40,273 nucleotides of DNA from Sporodiniella umbellata (Eukaryota; Mucoromycota; Mucoromycetes; Mucorales; Rhizopodaceae), in assembly GCA_025677835.1 (NCBI GenBank), contig JAIXMR010000153.1:1-40273 (forward strand), written 5' to 3'. The notes under the pieces were generated by a model. It was given only the letters and a program-made list of their open reading frames with translations, had not been told where the DNA came from and searched no databases. A program made the position numbers and the translations under genes. Below, piece after piece: positions 32,173 through 40,273 of this stretch. How positions within the stretch are numbered: position 1 is the first letter of the stretch; each line of letters begins with the position of its first letter.

Positions 32173-32709
32173 GTGGTATAGATTTCAGAAATAAAATTTT
32201 TTCAAGCTTTTTCTTTCTTGTATTTCAAGCTCCTTCTCAGAGGGCACATTTTTATTGGCAGGTTAAAAACATAAATTTTGTTTTTGTTACTTTCAATTTT
32301 GGTCGTGTCGATGAATTGAGATGTCTTTTGCTAGACCTTTTTTCAAGTTACATCAAAGTTTTTGTTAGAAGCTTAGAGAAATAACGCTACGGCTATTTTT
32401 GTCGATTCTTTTTTAAATAAAGTTTGTCCAAAATGTATCATCGCCTATAGGCAGTTTATTGTTGTTCATATAACGTTATATTCTTTAATACCCTTGGAAG
32501 TGGTGTTCAATGACACAAAAATAACTTTCAAGAAACACTGTCTACTCGTGCAAAGCTGAAGGATGAGTTACTGTTATCAAGGCTTACTCAAAAACGAACT
32601 TGAGCTGTATTGCCCTAAGCTGTCAAAGTGTCATCTTTCTTTATAAAAACAGTCCCATTTTTTCTTTTTCACTCTTTGAAAAGTTTTTTTAAACACATTC
32701 AACCCTATA
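32173..32709. promoter_or_regulatory. Divergent promoter region (FYV7-like / RMT2)
   Basis: 537 bp between two divergent genes that both serve ribosome production or modification. AT-rich, with no clear poly-A/T run longer than about 8 and no site I can name. A shared promoter is plausible from geometry only. Confidence 0.35.
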
Positions 32710-33907
32710 ATGGAGCAGCAACAAGAGGCCAAAAAACAAAAGGTAGAACAAGAAACTACCCTAGACAAAGAAACAGTGGCCGAAGTTGGAGCAGAAGAGA
32801 CTGAAGAAGCTGAGATCTACAATGAGCAAGATTTGAAACTAGGCAGGGAACTGATCGATGCTGTCATCGCTAATGATCTCGTAAGTATATTTGGCTGCAT
32901 ATATGTATATGCATTTTTAAAAAGAGTACTGAATTCATTTTTGTTATCAGGAAAATGTCAAAAAGCTAGTTGATGAACAGGAAGCCGATCTTTGCTTTAA
33001 CGGTAACGACCTCGGCCGTACACCTCTTCACTATGCTGCAGAGTATGGCCACTTGGAAATAGTAAATTGGTTGTTATCAGAAAAGCACCCGTATAATCTT
33101 TTGGATCGAGCCGAAGTTTCTGCAGGAGAGTTAGCACTAAAGAACAACCACAAGGAAGTCTATGCACGATTAGTAGATGAAGGCGTTCGTTCTGAGCTGT
33201 TGATCCGTGTGCTCAAGAGAACTTTTGGCGATGACGATGAAAACGAAAGAGAAATCGCAAACCAAGCATATTTGGAGCAAAAGCTTCATTATGACGATAA
33301 CAAGTTGATGGACGAAAATAATGATGCGGTTATGATGGGATGGGAAGGCCCTCTTATGGTGGAACATGCCAAAGCGATGTGTCCAAAGGAGGGTTTGAAT
33401 GTGATAAACGTTGGTTTCGGCTTGGGGTTGATCGACAGTGAGCTCCAAAAATACAAGCCCAAGAATCACTACATCATTGAAGCGCACCCTGATGTGTACG
33501 CACATATGATTGAGTTAGGATGGGACAAAAAGCCCGGTGTAAAGATCCTGTTTGGCCGATGGCAGGATATGATATCCCAATTGGACATTGCCTTCCATGG
33601 TATTTTCTTTGATACTTACGGAGAATTTTATGACGACTTGCGCGCTTTCCACGAATGTGTCCCAAATATACTTTTAGAAGACGGTGTCTATACCTGGTTC
33701 AACGGTTTAGGTGCGACTAACCAATTTTTTCAAGACATATACTGTGAAGTATCCGAGATCGATTTGAGGGAATTTGGACTAAGCACAGAATATGTAGAAA
33801 TGCCAATTTCTACTTGGGCAGAACAAGGCGTGTGGGATGGCGTTCGACAAAAATATTGGGTTTTAGACAGCTACAAGTTGCCTATTTGTAAATGCTTAAC
33901 AGAATAA
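32710..33907 (+). CDS. RMT2: Protein arginine N5-methyltransferase 2 (RMT2)
   Basis: Exons 32710-32880 and 32951-33907 join in frame to 375 residues. RMT2 methylates the delta nitrogen of arginine in ribosomal protein L12 in yeast. An acidic N-terminus is followed by ankyrin-like repeats (DLGRTPLHYAAEYGHLEIVN, about residues 76-95), then the methyltransferase core: MMGWEGPLMVEHAKAMCPK, the SAM-binding loop VINVGFGLGLID, HYIIEAHPDVYAHM, FHGIFFDTYGEFYDDLRAFH and GVYTWFNGLGATNQFFQDIY, ending near WVLDSYKLPICK. All are characteristic of the fungal RMT2 family, related to animal GAMT. Convergent with the ribosomal protein gene, 59 bp between stop codons. Confidence 0.95.
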
Positions 33908-33966
33908 ACATACCCAAAATTGTAGAAAGGGAACTTGTGTAAATTATTGTTTGCAAATCTTTTTAT

Positions 33967-34292
33967 TTAAGCAATGAGCTCAACAACACCACCAGCGGCC
34001 TTAATCTTCTTTTCGGCGAGGCTGGAGACGAAACGAGTACGAACAATAACGGGTTGAGAGATGGTACCCTTGGCTAAAACCTTAGCGTAACCCTGTTTTT
34101 TTTTTTAAAAAAAAAGATATGAATATTGTATTAAGAAAAGGGCCATTTTATGTAAACTTACGTTTTGAACAGTGTCAATAACAGGAACCTTTTCAGTGTT
34201 CTTGTATTGCTCACGGACACCTTCACCGGCAAGAGTCCAGATCTTATCCAAGTTGATAACGGGACGCCAGTTGGGGTTGTTCTTCAAGTGGA

Positions 34293-34326
<34 letters not shown>

Positions 34327-34660
34327 ATGGTACTTATCCATGTTGATACGGTGATGGTGTTGACCACCAGCAAGACCACGACCACCAGGATGCTTTCTGT
34401 GCTTACCAATACGACCGTGACCGGCGGAAACGTGTCCACGCTTCTTTCTGTTGTGGTGAAGTCTAGTAGGCTATAACGATATTTAATTTATTTTCTGAAG
34501 AGCATGCATAACAGATTCAAGAGAAAGAAGAAAGTCAATGCTGGCCTGCTTTTTGTTCGCGCATTTTATTCATCCATCCATCTATTTTTCTGCACTTGTT
34601 CTCTCTGTTATGCATGATGTTTGTTTTTCTATTGAAACTTATTTTGCTGCTACTTACCAT
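33967..34660 (-). CDS. RPL28: Large-subunit ribosomal protein L28/L27a (uL15)
   Basis: Three coding pieces, 34658-34660 (only the ATG), 34162-34470 and 33967-34092, give 145 residues, close to the usual length for eukaryotic uL15. Signatures: [60 protein letters not shown] and the C-terminal [20 protein letters not shown]. The first coding exon is just the start codon, followed by GTAAGT and a 187-nt intron, much longer than the others here; the yeast protein also begins with Met directly followed by Pro-Ser-Arg. A long intron next to the start codon is common in ribosomal protein genes and often carries regulation. The codon usage looks more biased than in the neighbours, as expected for high expression. 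Confidence 0.95.
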
Positions 34661-35615
34661 TTGTGAACTAAAAGAGAAGGGAGGATGTCAATACTATTCT
34701 TTACTGTTGCCTATGGGCCCTCACCCGCTTTCTTCCTACTCAACCTCTCACTCCGAAAATTGGCTGACAACAATTGCGGATATTTAATTTCACCGGACAG
34801 CTATTAATTCAGCTACACTCAATCGTTCTGTGTGGCATTGGTCACGTTGTAAGAAGCTGGCGCGCTTTGTAATTGCTTTTGCTACGACTTTCACCGAGAC
34901 CCAGGTTTAGTTGAACATCAGTCAGACTTATTCAGCTCAAATCAAGAGCTTTTTTTGATGGAGCGTTATTAGTTAAAAGTTTATATTTACAAGAACTTGA
35001 AAGAACCAAAAAAATTGGAAAAACGCCAATCTTACAGAATTTCTCGTTTGAGGAAAGAAATCAATAACAATACAGCAACTGTCTCACTCAAACAAAACAA
35101 CAGTCCTACTCAAATACAACGGCAATTCAACATCAATACAGCAATAATACAGCAGTAGCCCTATTCAAGTAAAATAATAGCCCAACAATAAACAGCAATA
35201 TTACAAAGCTGTTTAATGAGCAGTCTAAAAATTACAAAAATCAACCCGGCAACACATTGATAACCTTTTTTTTGTTTTTTGTTTTAACATATTCAAGTCC
35301 GCTTATATTTTAACTACTTTTATTTATCTATACTATCAATATATTTATATTTGTTTGATAAGCTTTCTTTTTTATTCTTATAAACTTAAACGAATTCATA
35401 GAATCAAAAAATTACCATTATGGCTTTTTTTTTTATTTTACTTTACTTTCTTTTTTTTATCTGATCCGCATTAACAGAACTGACGGTCACCCTTAAACTA
35501 CCTGAAAACCAAACAACTTATTTAACCAATTATACATCAAATTCATTTCTTACAACTTATCCTGAGCTCAAGAAATAACGCCAATTGATTTTTGCACGCT
35601 CTCCCTTTTTTTTTC
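34661..35615. other. Promoter side of RPL28 and A-rich spacer
   Basis: Contains the upstream region of RPL28 and a roughly 150-bp CAA/TACAGCAA-rich stretch (about 35048-35200) with loosely repeated CAATACAGCA and CTACTCAAATACAAC-like words. No gene recognised. Confidence 0.4.
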
Positions 35616-35985
35616 TGTGTATTGCAAGAACGAAGTTGACGTAAGTTTGAATCAGCCCACTAAAAAATGGCTTTTTATAAGGATACTTGTAAATAGAGAG
35701 TGGCTGAGAGCGACAAAGAAAGCGAAGAAGAGGAGAAAGAAGAGGAGAAAGAAGAAAGCGAAGCAAAAAAAGACATGATAAGCATGGTCAAGTGCCTGGT
35801 CAGACATGAAGCTCAGTTCAGTGCACACATTGCAGACTGTTCTGAAGCTTCATTTATGGAAAAGTGCTTGATGCCAGCCATCCGAAGAGTATTGCTACAA
35901 GATGTAGGAAAAGACATCTTGTATGCTTTGTAAGTGTATACCTGGCTGCTTTTATCTATACTTACACTAATTATCGTATATCATA
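35616..35985 (+). pseudogene. Truncated copy of a multicopy gene (left arm of inverted repeat)
   Basis: This segment repeats, in the opposite orientation, the 5' part of the gene at 36286-37260. It keeps the exon end encoding YCKNEVD (to 35640), a donor GTAAGT, an intron ending AATAG near 35697, an intact exon 35698-35932 (VAESDKESEEEEKEEEKEES, then LVRHEAQFSAHIADCSEASF, PAIRRVLLQDVGKDILYAL), and part of the next intron. It stops being similar near 35985, so the 3' nuclease-like half is missing. It lacks the upstream exon too. Read as a truncated duplicate. Confidence 0.65.
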
Positions 35986-36285
35986 CTTTTAGAGAAAGCG
36001 TTTTGGCAAGATGTAAAGGCAAAAGGCAGAGTCTCTGCTACTTTTTCTTTCTCAGCTTTTTGAAAGAACTAACATATCTGAGCCTTCGAAGAGATATTAA
36101 TACTGAATAACGTGGATAGAAAAAAAATTATTTATTGGCTTCAAGGGCCTTTGTCTTTTTTTTTGTTTCAAGTTTAGTCTCAAAAGAAAAACGCACGCGC
36201 TCTCTTCCGACTCTTTTTTCTTCTTTCGTTTTCCTCTCATTTGCTTTAACAACGAAGTTGTTAAGCTCACGCTGTATAGAGTACG

Positions 36286-37260
36286 TCAGTACAATGTTGC
36301 TATAGTCAGTTTGTTTGCAATTAACAATACCTTAACAAAAAAGAAAGCTTCGACAATGGAGGGTATGTGGATGAGGTGGTGACAGTATTCAACCAAAGAG
36401 AAGCGACTGATTGCCATAGGTATGTAAATTCCATCAGCTAAGATTGCTGCCTGGAAGAGTGTACAGCAATAGCCTATCAAATTATCTGTATCAGATAGCA
36501 CGTTCTTTTTTGGTATACAATATTTAAATGAGAACATACCTTCCACTAACAAACCAAGCGACAGAGGGTTTTCTACTCCCAAGTAAAGCTGATCATCCAC
36601 AGATCTTTTCATCTGCTTCATTAGCTTTACGAAGTCATCTTCAGGCTGGTTTCTGCTCAAGACTTTTGGTCTTTTAACTTCAACAAAGAAGAAGTACAGG
36701 TCTTTGCTTCTGAATTTTGTGCCAACCATAAAGGCTGGTCTTTTGCCATCCTTGTTTGGCTTATCGATTCTATTCATGAATATGCCATACGACAATTAGT
36801 ATAGGTATAGATAAAAGCAGTTAGGTATACACTTACAGAGCATACAAGATGTCTTTTCCTACATCTTGTAGCAATACTCTTCGGATGGCTGGCATCAAGT
36901 ACCTGTCCATAAATGAAGCTTCATAACAGTCTGCAATATTTGCACTGAACTGAGCTTCATGTCTGCTTTCTCTTCTTTTTCTTCTTCTTCGCTTTCAGCG
37001 ACTCCCTATTTACAAGTATCATTAGAAAAAGCCGTTTTTTGGTGGGCTGATTCAAACTTACGTCTACTTTGTTCTTGCAATACACAACTGCCTTGGCAGG
37101 TGTACGCTCGAACCTGGGTGTCATGCTGCTAGCTATTGATTTCAAAGCTTCGCGAGCATTCTCATGAAAATATCTAGCAATACGTTTTTCATCGTCGAAC
37201 TTGTTAATGGGAAACAAGTGAGATAAGGAGTGTAAGAGTTGTGTCTTCAAACAGGGAAAA
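36286..37260 (-). pseudogene. Multicopy gene with an E-x-K nuclease-like motif, probably frameshifted
   Basis: Likely pieces: 37063-37260 (FDDEKRIARYFHENAREALK, TPRFERTPAKAVVYCKNKVD), about 36842-37005 (RHEAQFSANIADCYEASFMD, PAIRRVLLQDVGKDILYAL), and 36286-36780 (DKPNKDGKRPAFMVGTKF, LYFFFVEVKRPKVLS, ENPLSLGLLVEG, GIYIPMAISRFSLVEYCHHL). I recall similar repetitive hypothetical proteins from Mucorales genomes. VEVKRP after a hydrophobic strand resembles the (D/E)-x-K part of PD-(D/E)xK nucleases and related domains. Relative to the truncated copy, the middle exon has lost about 45 bp after the acidic run, which shifts its frame (phase 0 hits TGA), so this copy is probably broken. Function unknown. 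Confidence 0.5.
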
Positions 37261-38165
37261 GGAAGAGCCGGAAAGGTTCAGGTTTGGATCGACACAACCT
37301 CGGAAGGGAGAAGTGTGGCGTCAAGGACTTGTAAAGGAACTTCTGGACAATAGAGCTTACAGACGAAGCGGATCTGCAAGAGCGAGGCAAAAGATTAAAT
37401 AAAAGGAAACAGAATAGACGGACAGTCTAAGAAGGAATACTTGAATAGTAAAAGAAATAAGTAACAACTTGCTTCTGTTTATTTGAATGAATTGACAAAG
37501 AGTATTTATACTCTTTGTTGAAGTGAGAGAATGTTTAGTCAAATTAAATAACTGAGACGGAATGTAATAGTAGAGTAATGTAATAAACATTGGGTACTGA
37601 TAATAGAAGAATGTTAGTCCCAAGTCATTACAAGGAGCTAGAGTTAGAAGAGTCAAAGTTAGTGCGTAAAGAGAAAGAAAAAAGGTAACTCTTTGGATAC
37701 TTACAGAATTCTCTAGGAATTCAGGTCATTTCCTCCATCAAATTTGGCAATAGATCTCTTTCTGAATCTCCTGAGTGCTTCTGTTATTTCGACGCTTTTT
37801 ATAAGAAGTTAAAAACAAGGATTAAATCTTTCAGTCATAGGTATACATGCACTTATTTACCTGTTCTCTGGGCTTCCGAGACTTGCTTCCTTTGCCCAAG
37901 AAGTAGTTTGTTTTGACGGTTCTTTTAACATCTACTGAAGAGATTGACTCATCAGATAAGTCAGGGCCAGAAGCTTTGAAAACGTATAAGGTTAGTTTTC
38001 ACTTGTAAAAACTCTTTTAAACATACATCTCTCTCTCTCTTAGGGTTTATTATAAATTTTGCAGAGCCATTGAAGGCTGCGTTATTCAGAGTGTTATACA
38101 TTTTGGAGTATGAAATTAGATTGCTGAGAAAGTCGAAGGTAAAGAAGTTTTGCTAAACAGTACGT
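37261..38165 (-). other. Minus-strand exon-like remnants upstream of the multicopy gene
   Basis: On the minus strand three stretches look coding: 38027-38101 (MYNTLNNAAFNGSAKFIINP), about 37861-37975 (SGPDLSDESISSVDVKRTVK, then GKGSKSRKPREQ before GTAAAT), and 37269-37370 (RFVCKLYCPEVPLQVLDATL). They may be 5' exons of the same multicopy gene or of a neighbour. The phases of the first two do not agree with the obvious splice sites, so I cannot build an intact protein; they are likely decayed. Confidence 0.35.
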
Positions 38166-38194
38166 TTGTGTGTTTTATATACGTCTAGCTATCT

Positions 38195-38373
38195 CCCTTT
38201 TTTTCTCCTTTTTTTTTTATTTTTTTCTTTTTATTTTCTCCTTTTTTTATTTGTTTTTCTCTCCTTTTTTTCCCTCCTTTTTTTCCCTCCTTTTTTTTTT
38301 CCTCTTTTTTTTCCTCTTTTTTTTTCCTTTTTTTTTCCTTTTTTTTTCCTTTTTTTTTTTTCTTAAAAAAATC
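38195..38373 (+). repeat. Polypyrimidine (T/C) tract, about 180 bp
   Basis: Almost pure T and C on the plus strand with a loose (T)n-CC-(T)n period of 8-14 bp and only a few A/G. Apparent proteins on either strand here are poly-Phe/Ser or poly-Lys/Arg artefacts. The tract directly precedes a (CA)n run (38384-38400) and the satellite array. Confidence 0.85.
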
Positions 38374-38383
38374 TCAAAACATA

Positions 38384-38420
38384 AACACACACACACACAT
38401 ACGTACATACACGCATATAC
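38384..38420 (+). repeat. (CA)n microsatellite at the left edge of the satellite
   Basis: ACACACACACACAC followed by TACGTACATACACGCATATAC, which merges into the ATATACACATGCACAC that begins each satellite monomer. The array may have started from or landed in this CA repeat. Confidence 0.8.
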
Positions 38421-40252
38421 ACATGCACACAGTAGCAAGGTTCCTTTGCTTGCAAGGGCGTTTCAAATGGACCTTGGCGAACAAGTTAGTGCTACAGAGG
38501 GTCTGGCCGCGGGGGTGGTAGCTTACGGTTCTGTAAGAAATTACAGGGCTAAAAAAGTGCGAACTCTGACATGCGCTCTGTAGTAACCTTTTGACCTCTT
38601 TATTTGTCACTGCCTCACCTGGTTATCAGCCGTCAACTGGTCTTTTGAGGTTTTGGTAGATAAAGTACGCTACGTGTAACTTATACGCATTCCTATGAAA
38701 TAAGTAAGAAAAAAAAAGTTGCGTTAATGGTACTAACTACGTATTACTCTTACTTGGTATGGCCATCTGGGCTTGTCCCTTTTGGCCAAACACTTAATAT
38801 ACATGCACACAGTAGCAAGGTTCCTTTGCTTGCAAGGGCGTTTCAAATGGACCTTGGCGAACAAGTTAGTGCTACAGAGGATCTGACCGCGGGGGTGGTA
38901 GCTTACGGTTCTGTAAGAAATTACAGGGCTAAAAAAGTGCGAACTCTGACATGCGCTCTGTAGTAACCTTTTGACCTCTTTATTTGTCACTGCCTCACCT
39001 GGTTATCAGCCGTCAACTGGTCTTTTGAGGTTTTGGTAGATAAAGTACGCTACGTGTAACTTATACGCATTCCTATGAAACTAAGTAAGAAAAAAAAAAA
39101 AAAAAGTTGCGTTGATGGTACTAACTACATGTTACTCTTACTTGGTATGGCCATCTGGGCTTGTCTCTTTTGGCCAAACACTTAATATACACATGCACAC
39201 AGTAGCAAGGTTCCTTTGCTTGCAAGGGCGCTTCAAATGGACCTTGGCGAACAAGTTAGTGCTACAGAGGGTCTGGCCGCGGGGGTGGTAGCTTACGGTT
39301 CTGTAAGAAATTACAGGGCTAAAAAAGTGCGAACTCTGACATGCGCTCTGTAGTAACCTTTTGACCTCTTTATTTGTCACTGCCTCACCTGGTTATCAGC
39401 CGCCAACTGGTCTTTTGAGGTTTTGGTAGATAAAGTACGCTACGTGTAACTTATACGCATTCCCATGAAACTAAGTAAGAAAAAAAAAGTTGCGTTAATG
39501 GTACTAACTATGTATTACTCTTACTTGGTATGGCCATCTGGGCTTGTCCCTTTTGGCCAAACACTTAATACACATGCACACAGTAGCAAGGTTCCTTTGC
39601 TTGCAAGGGCGTTTCAAATGGACCTTGGCGAACAAGTTAGTGCTACAGAGGGTCTGACCGCGGGGGTGGTAGCTTACGGTTCTGTAAGAAATTACAGGGC
39701 TAAAAAAGTGCGAACTCTGACATGCGCTCTGTAGTAACCTTTTGACCTCTTTATTTGTCACTGCCTCACCTGGTTATCAGTCGTCAACTGGTCTTTTGAG
39801 GTTTTGGTAGATAAAGTACGCTACGTGTAACTTATACGCATTCCTATGAAATTAAGTAAGGAAAAAAAAAGTTGCGTTAATGGTACTAACTATGTATTAC
39901 TCTTACTTGGTATGGCCATCTGGGCTTGTCCCTTTTGGCCAAACACTTAATATACACATGCACACAGTAGCAAGGTTCCTTTGCTTGCAAGGGCGCTTCA
40001 AATGGACCTTGGCGAACAAGTTAGTGCTACAGAGGATCTGACCGCGGGAGTGGTAGCTTACGGTTCTGTAAGAAATTACAGGGCTAAAAAAGTGCGAACT
40101 CTGACATGCGCTCTGTAGTAACCTTTTGACCTCTTTATTTGTCACTGCCTCACCTGGTTATCAGCCGCCAACTGGTCTTTTGAGGTTTTGGTAGATAAAG
40201 TACGCTACGTGTAACTTATACGCATTCCTATGAAACTAAGTAAGAAAAAAAA
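38421..40252 (+). repeat. Tandem satellite array, about 4.8 monomers of 380-390 bp
   Basis: Monomers start at 38421, 38801, 39191, 39572 and 39956 (anchor ACATGCACACAGTAGCAAGG). Length differences come mostly from an A-tract. Copies are nearly identical; variable sites include GTTTC/GCTTC, GGTCTGGCC/GGTCTGACC/GGATCTGACC and CGTCAACTGG/CGCCAACTGG. The fifth copy ends at its A-tract (40252), lacking the last roughly 100 bp. Every monomer keeps an open frame on both strands: plus-strand RAFQMDLGEQVSATE ending VRTLTCAL, minus-strand beginning MTNKEVKRLLQSACQSSHFF. These are probably by-products of sequence conservation; no known protein is recognised. Each unit contains TACTAAC, a perfect branch-site match. 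Not a CRISPR array: the period is far too long. Confidence 0.93.
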
Positions 40253-40273
40253 TGTAAGAGTTGTATCTTCAAA
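40253..40273 (+). repeat. Partial second copy of the sequence at 37231-37251
   Basis: The final 21 bases of the window match 37231-37251 at 20 of 21 positions. At 37231 this sequence lies inside the first exon of the multicopy gene (opposite strand). It suggests that another copy of that gene begins just beyond the window, right after the satellite array. Confidence 0.6.

Noticed and set aside
38166..38366. Poly-Phe/Ser reading frames in the pyrimidine tract
   Set aside because: They are translations of T/C low-complexity DNA with no protein features.
38421..40252. CRISPR-like repeat array
   Set aside because: Monomers are about 380-390 bp and nearly identical throughout, with no short repeat plus unique spacer pattern, and the genome is eukaryotic.
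38421..40252. 5S rRNA or tRNA gene repeats
   Set aside because: I looked for conserved 5S and A/B-box sequences; GGTTCTGTAAG in the unit is not a proper B box and no cloverleaf or 5S motif is present.

Overview
The window is nuclear DNA of a filamentous, early-diverging fungus, most likely Mucoromycota (Mucorales-like). Genes are closely packed and split by many short introns (about 41-70 nt, GTAAGT/GTATGT donors, CTAAC/CTGAC branch sites). Intergenic DNA is AT-rich and full of long poly-A/poly-T runs. The proteins are fungal: an NRG1-like zinc-finger repressor, a CRIB-containing PAK kinase, RMT2, PAN3 and a SIZ1-type SUMO ligase. No rRNA, tRNA, CRISPR or bacterial-type operon was seen. Coding coordinates below were rebuilt by joining exons so that phases close; they are inferences from sequence, not transcript-supported.

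Layout. 1-1100: a Gag-like retroelement remnant. 2213-5822: DPB4/POLE3-like histone-fold protein (-), maleylacetoacetate isomerase (+), WBP2-like GRAM protein (+) and an NRG1-like C2H2 repressor (-). 5823-7787: homopolymer-rich DNA with a four-copy, exactly 25-bp-spaced X-box-like array just upstream of a gene with a duplicated fungal domain (7788-9375). 10104-14438: SIZ1/PIAS SUMO ligase (+), M20 dipeptidase (+), and a sugar-phosphate nucleotidyltransferase (-). 15681-18413: PAN3 in 13 exons. 18908-21715: a leucine-rich-repeat protein and an unrecognised coiled-coil protein. 23039-25320: a PAK kinase with two CRIB motifs, convergent with CIAO2B. 26056-29945: an RBP45/NAM8-type three-RRM protein and guanine deaminase (both -). 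31562-34660: FYV7/CCDC59-like ribosome-assembly factor (-), RMT2 (+), ribosomal protein L28/uL15 (-). 35616-40273: accessory end with an inverted duplication of a multicopy gene carrying an E-x-K nuclease-like motif, a polypyrimidine tract, and a tandem satellite of about 380-390 bp monomers.

The genes are mostly independent housekeeping or regulatory functions. Small themes are ribosome production (FYV7-like, RMT2, RPL28), mRNA control (PAN3, RRM protein), purine/aromatic catabolism (guanine deaminase, maleylacetoacetate isomerase) and signalling (dual-CRIB PAK). Several neighbours are convergent with only 17-71 bp between stop codons, so their 3' UTRs very probably overlap.

The most unusual elements are the X-box-like array, the PAK with two CRIB motifs and an altered DFG motif, the tandem fungal domain with discordant introns, and the repeat-rich right end, where the last 21 bases of the window repeat a sequence seen 3 kb earlier beside the multicopy gene.
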